DNA of 64,000 nt from Arsenophonus sp964026495 (GCF_964026495.1 NZ_OZ032148.1:806001-870000); one strand, 5' to 3'; positions 39,834 to 49,220 are shown, counted from the stretch's first letter. Translations and numbers: made by a program. The notes: generated by a model not told the origin, from the letters alone.

Positions 39834-40575
39834 AATACAATATTCCAAAAACAAGTTGATAAGTTAATGGGAATTGATGACCATTATTTGGATAATGATT
39901 AAAAAGTTCAGCTAATCTTTTTTTTGTCATCAAACCATGATCTTGACGCCCTTTTGCTACATAAGTAGCACCAATACCTTTTAAAGATTTAAGCAAAGAT
40001 CCAAATGATGGATAAGTTAATTGCCATGATTGTTGTTCTAAACTATGAGGCCAATACTTACAAACCATTTTAATTTGTTCAAAAGTCATAAAAGAATTAA
40101 TATGAGAATCATTATCGATTTTTTGCCAAGATTGTTTTAATTCTTCTAAAGAACCATCAACTAAAGTAGAAAAAGCAACTATCCCGCCTTTTTTTGTAAT
40201 ACGATATAATTCACTCAATGGAGTATATAAATTAGTACACCACTGAATAGCAAGATGACTAAAACATAAATCAACACTTTCATTTTTTAATGGTAAATAT
40301 TCCATATCTCCTTGTATATAAGTTATAGCAGTTTGTTTTTTTTTTGCAATAGATAACATAGATTCCGAAAGATCTAAGGCAATAACATATTTTCCTGCTA
40401 ATTGCCACTGATCACTAAAATAACCAGTACCGCAACCAGCATCTAAAACAATATCACCTGGTCTTGTAGAAACACAATCAAAAAGATGTTGGCCACTTTG
40501 TTGTTGAAAAATTGCGATATCATCATAATTTTTAGCTGCACGACCAAAAGCGTGAGCAATAGCTTTTTTATTCAT
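39826..40575 (-). CDS. bioC: Malonyl-ACP O-methyltransferase BioC
   Basis: SAM-dependent methyltransferase that masks malonyl-ACP so that fatty-acid synthesis can build the pimeloyl chain. NKKAIAHAFGRAAKNYD is the family N-terminus. VLDAGCGTGYFS is the SAM-binding motif I, followed by ALDLSESML; SHLAIQWC and LKGIGATYV are BioC-specific. Two starts are possible: ATG 40599 (257 residues), or ATG 40575 (249 residues), which gives an 8-base ATGAATAA overlap with bioF and the length of E. coli BioC (251); I choose the latter. bioH, the partner esterase, is not next to it and is not in this window. Confidence 0.9.
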   Translation of the reverse strand: MNKKAIAHAFGRAAKNYDDIAIFQQQSGQHLFDCVSTRPGDIVLDAGCGTGYFSDQWQLAGKYVIALDLSESMLSIAKKKQTAITYIQGDMEYLPLKNESVDLCFSHLAIQWCTNLYTPLSELYRITKKGGIVAFSTLVDGSLEELKQSWQKIDNDSHINSFMTFEQIKMVCKYWPHSLEQQSWQLTYPSFGSLLKSLKGIGATYVAKGRQDHGLMTKKRLAELFNHYPNNGHQFPLTYQLVFGILYCE

Positions 40576-41737
40576 CTGGATTATTTTTGAAGAATTCATG
40601 TAAAGTTTCCACTAACTTTGCAATATCGGCTAATCTATGATTAGCCGTTATAGTGATCCTTAATCTTGCTGTACCATTAGGTACAGTTGGCGGACGAATA
40701 GCATGCACCCAAAATCCTTGATGACGTAAAAATGAAGATAACTCTAAACAACGTTGATTATCACCAATAATCAATGGTTGAATTGCTGTAGCAGAATTTA
40801 GTAATGCAAAATTGTGTTGAGTAGCTAAGTAACGAAAATAAAGAATATTACGCTGTAAATTTTTTCTTAATTGATCTGCTTGACGAACTTGAATAATTGC
40901 TTCGGATAATGCCACAGCTTGTGCTGGTGGCATAGAAGTAGTATAGATTAAATGCCGTCCATATTGCAAAAAATATTCTGCAATATTTTCATCACAAAGC
41001 AAAGCTGCTCCACTTAAACCAAATGCTTTACTGAAAGTTATTATTAATAGTTGAGGTTTTATTTTATGTAAATCACAACTACCTTTTCCTTCATAACCTA
41101 TTACACCAATACCATGTGCATCATCTACTAATAACCATGCTTTTCTTTTTTCCGTTGCAATTTGTAATTGTAATAAAGGGCTAGTATCACCATCCATACT
41201 AAATACTCCTTCAGTTACAACTAATGTTTTTCCTTTGTGATTATTTTTTAAAAATTTTTCCAAATTATTAATTTGATTATGTGCAAATCGTTTTAATGTT
41301 GCTGGAGATAAAATTGCTGCATCTAATAAGGACGCATGAGTTAACCTATCAGCCAAAATATAATCATATTTATTCATTAAAGTGATAATAACAGCCTGGT
41401 TTAAGGTATAACCAGAAATAAACAATAAAGCTTTAGGATATCCTAACCAATCAGCTAGTTGTTCTTCTAATACTGCATGAGCATCAGTATAACCTATAAT
41501 ATGGCCAGAACTTCCACTACCTACTCCATATTTGTTTAATCCAATTTTCCAAGCATTAATAATCGCATTATTATGGCTTAATCCTAAGTAATCATTATTT
41601 GAAAAATTAATATATTTTTGCTGGTTGAATATTAAAGTACGTCCATTATTATTTTCAATAATATTGCGTTTTCGCCATAATGTTTCTTTTTTTCGTATAT
41701 TAAGATGAGTATTTAAAAAGGTTGCCCAATTCATCAT
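40568..41737 (-). CDS. bioF: 8-amino-7-oxononanoate synthase
   Basis: PLP enzyme that condenses pimeloyl-ACP/CoA with L-alanine. INFSNNDYLGLSHN, GSGSSGHIIGY, VTEGVFSMDGDTSPL and WLLVDDAHGIGVIG are intact, and the PLP lysine is in ITFSKAFGLSGAALL. HLIYTTSMPPAQA and AIRPPTVPNGTARLRIT complete the fold. Length 389. The start ATG overlaps the bioB stop (ATGA); a second ATG follows immediately and either could serve. It is translationally coupled to bioB upstream and bioC downstream. Confidence 0.95.
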   Translation of the reverse strand: MMNWATFLNTHLNIRKKETLWRKRNIIENNNGRTLIFNQQKYINFSNNDYLGLSHNNAIINAWKIGLNKYGVGSGSSGHIIGYTDAHAVLEEQLADWLGYPKALLFISGYTLNQAVIITLMNKYDYILADRLTHASLLDAAILSPATLKRFAHNQINNLEKFLKNNHKGKTLVVTEGVFSMDGDTSPLLQLQIATEKRKAWLLVDDAHGIGVIGYEGKGSCDLHKIKPQLLIITFSKAFGLSGAALLCDENIAEYFLQYGRHLIYTTSMPPAQAVALSEAIIQVRQADQLRKNLQRNILYFRYLATQHNFALLNSATAIQPLIIGDNQRCLELSSFLRHQGFWVHAIRPPTVPNGTARLRITITANHRLADIAKLVETLHEFFKNNPDE

Positions 41738-42768
41738 ATTGCCGCATTGTAAAACTGTTCTGTATCAACAACTTTCATCAAAGTATCTTCTGATTTTTTC
41801 ATTTCTTCTGGATAATTTAAGTTAATATTTCTTTTTTCAGTATTAATATTTAACTTTTGGAATAATTGCTGATCTTTGTCTTCCGTGGGATTGCCAGCTG
41901 TTAATAATTTACAACCATAAAAAATAGAATTGGCTCCCGCCATAAAACACAATGCTTGTGTTTGTTCATTCATTTTTTCGCGACCAGCAGAAAGTCTCAC
42001 ATAAGAAGTAGGCATCATAATACGAGCAATAGCAATTGTACGAATTAAATCAAATGGATCAATATCTTGATTATTTTCAAATGGGGTACCTTTTACTTTT
42101 ATTAACATATTAATTGGTACACTTTCTGGCACTTTTGGTAAATTAGCTAATTGCACTAATAATGCTGCTCGATCAATTACATTTTCACCTAAACCTAAAA
42201 TACCACCAGAACACACTTTCATGCCTGCTTCACGTACTTTATCCAATGTATCAAGACGTTCTTGATAAGTACGTGTAGTAATGACATGCCCATAAAATTC
42301 AGGTGAAGTATCTAAATTATGATTATAATAATCTAATCCAGCATCTGCTAAACGACGTGCTTGATCATTATTTAATGTACCTAATGTCATACAAGTTTCC
42401 ATACCTAATGCTTTTACTTCTTTTACCATAGTTTCTAAATATGGCATGTCTCGTTCGTTAGGATTTTTCCATGCAGCTCCCATACAAAAACGAGTGGAAC
42501 CAGCTTTTTTTGCTTGTTTTGCTGATTCAATAACTTTTTCTACTTCTAAAAGTTTCTCAGCTTTTAATCCAGTTTTGTAACGTGCACTCTGTGGGCAATA
42601 TTTACAATCCTCAGGACAAGCACCAGTCTTAATTGAAAGCAAAGTGCTAACTTGTATTCTTTGAGGATCAAAAGATAAACGATGCACCTGTTGTGCTTGA
42701 AAAAGTAATTCAAAAAAAGGTAAATCAAACAATGCTTGTGCTTGACGAAGCGTCCATGATTTTTCCAT
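41734..42768 (-). CDS. bioB: Biotin synthase
   Basis: Radical-SAM enzyme that inserts sulfur into dethiobiotin. The 4Fe-4S motif CPEDCKYC is at residues 51-58, preceded by STLLSIKTG. The 2Fe-2S ligands and arginine are in the RFCMGAAWK, ACMTLG-like TCMTLGT, KVCSGGILG and YVRLSAGRE blocks. The frame runs up to an ATG at 42849, but the family begins at MEKSWTLRQ. AAGGA lies eight bases before the ATG at 42768, and a promoter-like pair lies inside the extra stretch, so 42768 is chosen (344 residues, E. coli 346). It is the first gene of bioBFCD, divergent from bioA. Confidence 0.95.
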   Translation of the reverse strand: MEKSWTLRQAQALFDLPFFELLFQAQQVHRLSFDPQRIQVSTLLSIKTGACPEDCKYCPQSARYKTGLKAEKLLEVEKVIESAKQAKKAGSTRFCMGAAWKNPNERDMPYLETMVKEVKALGMETCMTLGTLNNDQARRLADAGLDYYNHNLDTSPEFYGHVITTRTYQERLDTLDKVREAGMKVCSGGILGLGENVIDRAALLVQLANLPKVPESVPINMLIKVKGTPFENNQDIDPFDLIRTIAIARIMMPTSYVRLSAGREKMNEQTQALCFMAGANSIFYGCKLLTAGNPTEDKDQQLFQKLNINTEKRNINLNYPEEMKKSEDTLMKVVDTEQFYNAAI

Positions 42769-42808
42769 CTTCACCATCCTTATTTTTAATGAAATAAAAA
42801 GTATTGCC

Positions 42809-42836
42809 AGTTTAAATAATAGCGTTATCATGTCAA
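42809..42836 (-). promoter_or_regulatory. Candidate sigma-70 promoter of bioBFCD
   Basis: On the minus strand a perfect TTGACA (42836-42831), a 16-base spacer and TAAACT (42814-42809, four of six matches to the consensus) lie about 40 bp before the bioB start. They fall in the 118-bp bioB-bioA gap. No inverted repeat resembling the BirA operator (TTGTAAACC with its complement 16 bases on) is visible, so the classic biotin-responsive switch may be lost. On the other strand a TATAAT at 42865-42870 is positioned as a possible -10 for bioA. Confidence 0.5.
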
Positions 42837-42886
42837 CAAAAATAAACAAAATTATTTAAAATAATATAATTAGTTGAGTCAATAAC

Positions 42887-44173
42887 ATGAAATTAGATGA
42901 TCTTAATTTTGATATTAAACACATTTGGCATCCATATACTTCTATGATTAATCCAATGCCCTCTTATCCAATTATTACTGCATCAGGTGTTGAACTTGAA
43001 TTGGCAGATGGAAGAAAACTAATTGATGGCATGTCTTCTTGGTGGGCAGCTATTTATGGTTATAATCATCCAATACTAAATCAAGCAGCTATAAAACAAT
43101 TAAATAAAATGTCACATGTTATGTTTGGTGGTATCACACATCCACCAGCTATTGCATTATGCCGACAATTAATGGATATTACCGATGAAAAATTAGAGTG
43201 TATTTTTCTTGCTGATTCAGGTTCTGTAGCAATAGAAGTTGCATTAAAAATGGCATTACAATATTGGTATGCAAAGGGAGAAAAACGTCATAAATTTATT
43301 GCCTTAGAAAACGGATATCACGGTGATACTTTTGGTGCTATGTCAGTTTGCGATCCAAAAAATTCTATGCATAATCTTTATAAAGGTTATCTGCTTCCCC
43401 ACTTTTTTGTACCAGCTCCAAAATATAGTTTTTATGATAAATGGAATGAAGAAGATATAGAAAATTTAGAAAAAAAACTTAAAAAATATGCTGATAAAAT
43501 TGCAGCTATTATCCTTGAACCTATTGTACAAGGAGCAGGTGGAATGCGTATTTATCACCCTGATTATCTAAAAGCAGTAAGAAAATTATGTAATCGCTAT
43601 CACATCTTATTAATTACGGATGAAATAGCAACAGGATTTGGTCGAACTGGAAAATTATTTGCTTATGAACACAGTTCTATTGTACCTGATATTTTATGTT
43701 TAGGAAAAGCACTGACTGCTGGTTATCTTACACTCTCAGCTACATTAACCACTCGTCATATCGCAGAAACAATTAGTAATCATGAACCAGGTTGTTTTAT
43801 GCATGGACCAACTTTTATGGGTAATCCATTAGCTTGTGCAATTGCTGATGCTAATTTAACATTATTAAAAAATAGTCCATGGAAAATATGGGTAAAAAAT
43901 ATTGAAAATCAGTTATTTTCTGAACTCTATGATCTTCAAGATCATCCTAGAATTTTTAACATAAGAGTTCTAGGTGCAATTGGAGTGATTGAAATGAAAG
44001 AATATCTAAATGTAAGTAAATTACAACGTCAATTTGTTAATGAAGGAGTATGGATTCGACCATTCGGTAAATTGATTTATTTGATGCCACCTTATATTAT
44101 TAAACCTGAACAATTAACTAAATTAACGGATGCAATCAAAAAAATAATCTCAATGAATACATTGTTTCAATAA
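42887..44173 (+). CDS. bioA: Adenosylmethionine-8-amino-7-oxononanoate transaminase
   Basis: PLP aminotransferase that uses S-adenosylmethionine as amino donor to make 7,8-diaminopelargonate. HIWHPYTSM is the BioA-specific N-terminus. MSSWWAAIYGYNHP, ADSGSVAIEVALKMALQYW, ENGYHGDTFGAMSVCDP and ITDEIATGFGRTG follow. The PLP lysine is in CLGKALTAGYLTLSAT (about residue 273), with MHGPTFMGNPLACA after it. The length of 428 is that of E. coli (429). It is divergent from bioB, as in enterics, and ends 12 bp from the convergent pgl. With bioBFCD it completes pimeloyl-to-biotin synthesis except for the pimeloyl-ester hydrolase. Confidence 0.96.
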   Translation: MKLDDLNFDIKHIWHPYTSMINPMPSYPIITASGVELELADGRKLIDGMSSWWAAIYGYNHPILNQAAIKQLNKMSHVMFGGITHPPAIALCRQLMDITDEKLECIFLADSGSVAIEVALKMALQYWYAKGEKRHKFIALENGYHGDTFGAMSVCDPKNSMHNLYKGYLLPHFFVPAPKYSFYDKWNEEDIENLEKKLKKYADKIAAIILEPIVQGAGGMRIYHPDYLKAVRKLCNRYHILLITDEIATGFGRTGKLFAYEHSSIVPDILCLGKALTAGYLTLSATLTTRHIAETISNHEPGCFMHGPTFMGNPLACAIADANLTLLKNSPWKIWVKNIENQLFSELYDLQDHPRIFNIRVLGAIGVIEMKEYLNVSKLQRQFVNEGVWIRPFGKLIYLMPPYIIKPEQLTKLTDAIKKIISMNTLFQ

Positions 44174-44185
44174 TTTTATTTTTAT

Positions 44186-45175
44186 TTACAATGTATGAAT
44201 TGCAATCCACATTGGACCTTTTCCTACTAAATACCGTTCTATAAACTCTAAAAAACCAGTAACGGGATTTATTTTATAGACAGAAATATGATTAGATTTT
44301 TGACCAACCACCAGCAAAAAATTACCGGCATTATCAATATTAAAACCACGTGGCTGTATTTCTGTTGCATATGATTCTATTGGCAATAATTGTAAACCAT
44401 CACTTATTACTTGAAAATGTCGAATAATACTTGTAGAACGCTCACTGGCATAAAGGTGATAACCATCTGGGGTAATGTGTATATCTGCTGCCCAAGGTTT
44501 ATTCTTTAAACCAACGGGTATGATATTATATTTTTCTACTTGCCGATAAGTTTTTAAAAAATTATAAACACCAATAGTTGCATCTAACTCATTCACACAA
44601 TAAAAAATATCTTTATAAGGATGAAACACTAAATGTCTAGGTCCTGCACCTTTTTTAGTAGAAATAGAATTAAAGCTATGTTCTTTAAGAGGATTTTTAT
44701 TATAGCCAATTACAAAAATTCGAATGATATCTTCTCTTAAACAAGGAACTAATAAATATTGTTTGTCAAAACTTATACCTACAGCATGAGGATGTTGTAA
44801 ATGATCAATAATTTGAATAACCGAATGAACAATCCCTTCTGCATCAATTGGTAATACCATTAATTGATTTCCATGATAAGAAGCGATAAATAACCATTTG
44901 TTATAATGATCTATAATCATATAAGTTGGTGAAGATGGAATTTTTGTAATGGCTTTTTTGGTAAGTTTACCTTCATCTGAAATAAGATAAGTTATAATAG
45001 AACATTCATCACGAACGCCAAGATAGAGATATTTACCATCATGACTAATTTGTATTGTTTGTCCTGGATGTGGTAATATTAATTCTTGTAATAAAGTTAA
45101 TTTACCTGTATTATGTAATGACCAAACATAAAGTTGTTTGCTTTCTGGGCTTGCAACATATACTACTTGTTTCAT
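44186..45175 (-). CDS. pgl: 6-phosphogluconolactonase (beta-propeller type)
   Basis: Hydrolyses 6-phosphogluconolactone in the oxidative pentose phosphate pathway, upstream of Gnd. This is the seven-bladed YbhE type, not the NagB-like type. KQVVYVASPESKQLYVW begins the first blade. GAGPRHLVFHPYKDIFYCVNEL, WAADIHITPDGYHLYASERS, TEIQPRGFNIDNAGNFL and GKGPMWIAI are the characteristic blocks. The frame opens at 45196, but AAAAGG seven bases before the ATG at 45175 and the family alignment place the start there (329 residues). Its position next to bioA repeats the E. coli pgl...bioA neighbourhood with the intervening ybh genes gone. Confidence 0.93.
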   Translation of the reverse strand: MKQVVYVASPESKQLYVWSLHNTGKLTLLQELILPHPGQTIQISHDGKYLYLGVRDECSIITYLISDEGKLTKKAITKIPSSPTYMIIDHYNKWLFIASYHGNQLMVLPIDAEGIVHSVIQIIDHLQHPHAVGISFDKQYLLVPCLREDIIRIFVIGYNKNPLKEHSFNSISTKKGAGPRHLVFHPYKDIFYCVNELDATIGVYNFLKTYRQVEKYNIIPVGLKNKPWAADIHITPDGYHLYASERSTSIIRHFQVISDGLQLLPIESYATEIQPRGFNIDNAGNFLLVVGQKSNHISVYKINPVTGFLEFIERYLVGKGPMWIAIHTL

Positions 45176-46087
45176 AATTAAACCTTTTAAATACAAGAAA
45201 TACTTTAATTATACAAAAATATTAACGAAAAAAATCTTGTTAATAACCAAAAAAAACCTTCAAAAAAAATAAATATTTTTCAATAATGCTGTTCACTACT
45301 GTTAAAAAAACATAAATTTAACAGATATCACAGTCATGATTTTTTATAATTCTTTTATTTTCAAAAAAAACCGTATATTCATAATATATACTATGATATA
45401 TCTTATTTTTATGTAATATTTAAAATTCAATTCAAAAAATATAGCTAATTACAAACATTTGTTTGCAAAAAGGTTACAAAAAAATATTTATGCAAAAATA
45501 TTTTTATCTAAATTACCATAAAAATTTCATGCACAACATATTATGTTAAAACAAACATTTTAAAAAAAATAAATACTATTATATTATATAAATTTTATTT
45601 ATAAACTATTTAAATAAATATTTATGAAATACATTAAAAAATAAATAATTATGAAATATTTCCTAATGTTGATTATTAATAATAATTATATAAATTTATA
45701 ATTAAAAATTACAAAAAAAATACTTAAAAGATATATAATAACTTTATATGATTTAGTATGTTAAATGAAACTACAGAATAAAAATATTCATTTTTTATTT
45801 AGTTTTACTAATGAATATAGTCAGTAATATATCTAAATCATATTGATTTATAATACGATAAATCGATAGATTTTTTTAATAGAATTTAATGCAAATTTTT
45901 AAAAAAATTAACAACGTATTTAATTAATTGTCATACAAAAAATGATAATTTTTTTTAGTTTTTGTAAATTAACGTTTTTTATACTTTTATATTGATGTTT
46001 AAATTTAATATTGGTTAAAATTTATTATTACTTAATAATACTTAATAATTATTACTTAATAATACTTAATAATAATATAGGGAATTA
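45176..46087. other. Spacer between pgl and tRNA-Val
   Basis: These 912 bp have no gene. A near-perfect 24-bp tandem duplication lies at its end (46027-46074), beside the 3' end of the tRNA gene. Confidence 0.5.
46027..46074. repeat. 24-bp tandem duplication (23 of 24 identical)
   Basis: Units 46027-46050 and 46051-46074 differ only in the last base. Each is itself built from two copies of an ACTTAATAAT-type ten-mer, so the region shows duplication at two scales. It lies 14 bp from the 3' end of tRNA-Val. Confidence 0.9.
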
Positions 46088-46161
46088 TGGGCGATACCAG
46101 ACTTGAACTGATGACCCCCTCCTTGTAAGGGAGATGCTCTACCAAACTGAGCTAATCGCCC
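46088..46161 (-). tRNA. tRNA-Val (UAC)
   Basis: The minus strand folds into a full cloverleaf: acceptor GGGCGAT/ATCGCCC, D-arm GCTC...GAGC, anticodon stem TCTCC/GGAGG around loop CTTACAA (anticodon TAC at 46127-46125), variable GGGTC, T-arm ATCAG/CTGGT around TTCAAGT, and discriminator A. It is clearly the enteric valU type. The three bases after the discriminator are TAA, so CCA is not encoded and must be added by tRNA nucleotidyltransferase. It lies divergently upstream of gltX, as in E. coli. Confidence 0.96.
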
Positions 46162-46494
46162 ATCGTCAAAATGAAACAATTCTAAATTTTATATATAATT
46201 CTTAATAAAGTCAATTTTTTTACAAAAAATTATTAATACAATCAAAAACAAAAAACTTTATAAAAAGTATTACATTAGATTCAAACTAAGCTTATACTAT
46301 ATAAGAAATTAAAAAATAATAGATTATAGAAATGTTTATATTAGATAAAAATAAAATAAAAATAAAAAAAACTTAATTGCTAATACTAGAAATATAAAAG
46401 TATTACATTACATATAGTTATACATAAAATTTTGTTGAAAAAATATCTATTTTTGTAATCATAAGATATTAAAAAATATTTTAGGTCATTTTTT
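46162..46494. other. Spacer between divergent tRNA-Val and gltX
   Basis: These 333 bp must hold the promoters of both tRNA-Val and gltX. The region is A/T-rich and no single convincing -35/-10 pair can be chosen. Confidence 0.45.
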
Positions 46495-47907
46495 ATGAAC
46501 ACAACAAAAACCCGTTTTGCACCAAGTCCGACAGGTTTTCTACATGTTGGTAGCGCTCGTACTGCACTTTACTCATGGCTTTACAGTCGACATAACAAAG
46601 GAAAATTTATATTACGTATTGAAGATACAGATATTGCACGTTCAACAAAAAAAAGTATTAATGCTATTATTGATGGAATGAATTGGTTAAATTTAAATTG
46701 GGATGAAGGTCCTTATTACCAAACTAAACGCTTCAATCGCTATCATGCAGTAATTAATCACATGCTAGATAAAGGAATAGCATATCGTTGTTATTGTCTT
46801 AAAACTAGATTAAATAACTTACGAAAAAATCAAATTTCTAATGGTCAAAAACCACGTTATGATGGCTATTGTAGAAATAATAATAATGATCAAATCAATA
46901 AACCTCATGTAGTACGTTTTGCTAATCCAAAAAAAGGTTCAGTAATTTTCGAAGACAAAATTCGCGGATGGATTAAATTTAGCAATCTTGAATTAGATGA
47001 TCTAATCATACGTCGAAGCGACGGTACTCCAACTTATAATTTTTGTGTAGTTATTGATGACTGGGATATGAAAATCACTCATGTAATACGTGGTGAAGAT
47101 CATCTGAATAATACTCCAAGACAGATTAATATATTAAAATCACTGAATGCACCAATACCTAAATATGCACATGTTTCAATGATATTAGGTGATGATGGTA
47201 AAAAATTATCTAAACGTCATGGAGCTATTAGTATTATGGAATACCGCGAAGAAGGTTACTTACCAGAATCATTACTAAACTATTTAGTTCGTCTAGGATG
47301 GTCTCATGGTGACCAAGAAATTTTTAATTTAGATGAAATGATAAATCATTTTTCTTTACAAAAGATTAACAAATCAGCTAGTATATTTGATATTAAAAAA
47401 TTATTATGGCTAAATCATTATTACATTAATACATTACCACCAGAATATGTTGCGAAACATTTAAAGTGGCACATGGAACAACAAGGTCTTAATATAAAAT
47501 CTGGTCCTACTCTAGAAAATTTAATAAAACTTCTGGGTAAACATTCAAAAACTTTAAAAGAAATTGCTACATCATCTCACTATTTTTATCAAGATTTTGA
47601 TTTATGTAAAATTGAAGAAGAATCAAAAAAATATTTATGCAAGACTGCTATCTTACCTTTAAAAACAATAAGAGAAAAATTAGAAAAGATAAATACTTGG
47701 AAAAAAGAAAGTATTTATGAAGTGATAAAATTAACTGCATCAACACTAGAAATTAATATTCAAAAAATTTGTATGCCATTACGTATTGCTTTAACTGGAA
47801 CCATTCATTCCCCAAGCATTGATGCAACTTTACATGCCATCGGAAAAAATCGTGTATTAAAACGGATTAATAATGCTTTACTCTACATTAATAATATAAA
47901 AAAATAA
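46495..47907 (+). CDS. gltX: Glutamate-tRNA ligase
   Basis: Class I discriminating GluRS. SPTGFLHVGSARTALYSW holds the HIGH-type motif (17-20), RIEDTD the glutamate pocket, RGEDHLNNTPRQ the core, and KKLSKRHGA the KMSKS-type loop. The zinc knuckle seen in E. coli (Cys98, Cys100, Cys125, His127) is partly conserved: C99, C101 and C126 are present, but the fourth ligand is N128. The length of 470 matches E. coli (471). It is flanked by tRNA-Val (divergent) and tRNA-Ala (downstream), the valU-gltX-alaW arrangement of enterics. AGG lies nine bases before the ATG. Confidence 0.96.
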   Translation: MNTTKTRFAPSPTGFLHVGSARTALYSWLYSRHNKGKFILRIEDTDIARSTKKSINAIIDGMNWLNLNWDEGPYYQTKRFNRYHAVINHMLDKGIAYRCYCLKTRLNNLRKNQISNGQKPRYDGYCRNNNNDQINKPHVVRFANPKKGSVIFEDKIRGWIKFSNLELDDLIIRRSDGTPTYNFCVVIDDWDMKITHVIRGEDHLNNTPRQINILKSLNAPIPKYAHVSMILGDDGKKLSKRHGAISIMEYREEGYLPESLLNYLVRLGWSHGDQEIFNLDEMINHFSLQKINKSASIFDIKKLLWLNHYYINTLPPEYVAKHLKWHMEQQGLNIKSGPTLENLIKLLGKHSKTLKEIATSSHYFYQDFDLCKIEEESKKYLCKTAILPLKTIREKLEKINTWKKESIYEVIKLTASTLEINIQKICMPLRIALTGTIHSPSIDATLHAIGKNRVLKRINNALLYINNIKK

Positions 47908-48062
47908 CATTTTAATTCAAAACAAAACATTATTTTTAATTTAAATTATATGTATTTTACAAATAAATTAGATTTTGTAAGATTACATACACTCAAAATT
48001 ATTTTTTTAAACTTAATCAAAAAAATTAAAATTAAGATATATTAAACATTAAATATTATAAA

Positions 48063-48088
48063 CTTTAATTCTTTTCTTTAATTCTTTT
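48063..48088. repeat. 13-bp perfect tandem duplication upstream of tRNA-Ala
   Basis: CTTTAATTCTTTT occurs at 48063-48075 and again at 48076-48088, ending four bases before the tRNA-Ala gene. Confidence 0.85.
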
Positions 48089-48092
48089 GTTT

Positions 48093-48168
48093 GGGGCTAT
48101 AGCTCAAAAGGAAGAGCGCTTGCATGGCATGCAAGAGGCAGGCGGTTCGATCCCGCTTAGCTCCACCA
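48093..48168 (+). tRNA. tRNA-Ala (GGC)
   Basis: A 76-base cloverleaf: acceptor GGGGCTA/TAGCTCC, D-arm GCTC...GAGC, anticodon stem CTTGC/GCAAG with loop ATGGCAT (anticodon GGC at 48126-48128), T-arm GGCGG/CCGCT around TTCGATC, discriminator A and encoded CCA. It is nearly identical to E. coli alaW. It follows gltX on the same strand as in enterics. Confidence 0.97.
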
Positions 48169-48218
48169 AATTTAGAACATATAATTCTTTAACTATAGTA
48201 TGCTTTATGCTAATTAAT

Positions 48219-49220
48219 TTAAGCTAGAAAATTATTTTTTGTAATAAATTTCAACGCTTTGTTAACAATACTAATATCTGCATTTTTTTTATATGCATTT
48301 TCACTTAAATATCGTCGCCATTGACGAGATCCTGAAACTCCTGAAAACATTCCTAACATAGGTCGAGTAATATGACCCAAAAAAGTACCATTTTTTAATT
48401 CTTGATGGATATAAGGATACATTGCTTGTATTGCTGCAATTTTATCAAATAATAAATTATGACTTTCTCCAAATATTTTATAATCAACCTCCATTAATAA
48501 ACTAGGATCTCTATATACCTCTCTCCCGATCATAACACCGTCAAGATATTCTAAATGTTTTTTAGCTTCATTAATAGTTTTGATTCCACCATTAAGTACA
48601 ATGATTAAATGAGGAAAATATTTTTTTAATTGATAAACACGTTGATAATTTAAAGGAGGTACCTCTCTATTTTTCTTAGGTGTCAATCCAGATAACCATG
48701 CTTTACGAGCATGAATAATAAACAAACGACATTGACTATTAGTAACAATTGTATCAACAAAATTAATTAAAAAATCATAACTATCATCATTATCAACTCC
48801 AATACGAGTTTTAATTGTGACAGGAATGGTTACTACATCTTGCATTGCTTTTACACAATCTGCTACTAAAGAAGCTTCTCTCATTAAAGAAGCGCCAAAA
48901 AAACCACTTTTCACTCTATTAGATGGACATCCAATATTTAAATTAATTTCATCATAATTATATTTTTGAGCTATTTTTGCACAATAAGCTAATTCTTTTG
49001 GTTTATTTCCACCTAACTGCAAAGCTAACGGATGTTCCTCTTTATTATAAGTTAATATATTTTTTATATTTCCATAAATAATAGCATTAGTTGTCACCAT
49101 TTCTGTATAAAGTAAAGCTTTTTTGGTTAATAATCTATAAAAATAACGACAATGACGATCTGTACAATCAAGCATTGGAGCTACACTAAAACGATTTACA
49201 TTATAATATTTAATTTTCAT
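48219..49220 (-). CDS. dusA: tRNA-dihydrouridine synthase A
   Basis: Flavoenzyme that reduces uridines 20 and 20a in the tRNA D-loop. RFSVAPMLDCTDRHCRYFYR is the DusA-specific N-terminus with the FMN site. NLNIGCPSNRVKSGFFGASLM contains the catalytic cysteine. KTRIGVDND, IIHARKAWLSGLTPKKNR (phosphate and substrate binding) and VLNGGIKTINEA follow. Length 333 is typical. It is convergent with tRNA-Ala, 50 bp from its end. Confidence 0.94.
   Translation of the reverse strand: MKIKYYNVNRFSVAPMLDCTDRHCRYFYRLLTKKALLYTEMVTTNAIIYGNIKNILTYNKEEHPLALQLGGNKPKELAYCAKIAQKYNYDEINLNIGCPSNRVKSGFFGASLMREASLVADCVKAMQDVVTIPVTIKTRIGVDNDDSYDFLINFVDTIVTNSQCRLFIIHARKAWLSGLTPKKNREVPPLNYQRVYQLKKYFPHLIIVLNGGIKTINEAKKHLEYLDGVMIGREVYRDPSLLMEVDYKIFGESHNLLFDKIAAIQAMYPYIHQELKNGTFLGHITRPMLGMFSGVSGSRQWRRYLSENAYKKNADISIVNKALKFITKNNFLA

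Noticed and set aside
42769..42849. N-terminal extension of BioB up to ATG 42849
   Set aside because: The extra 27 residues have no family counterpart, a ribosome-binding site favours 42768, and a likely promoter lies within the extension.
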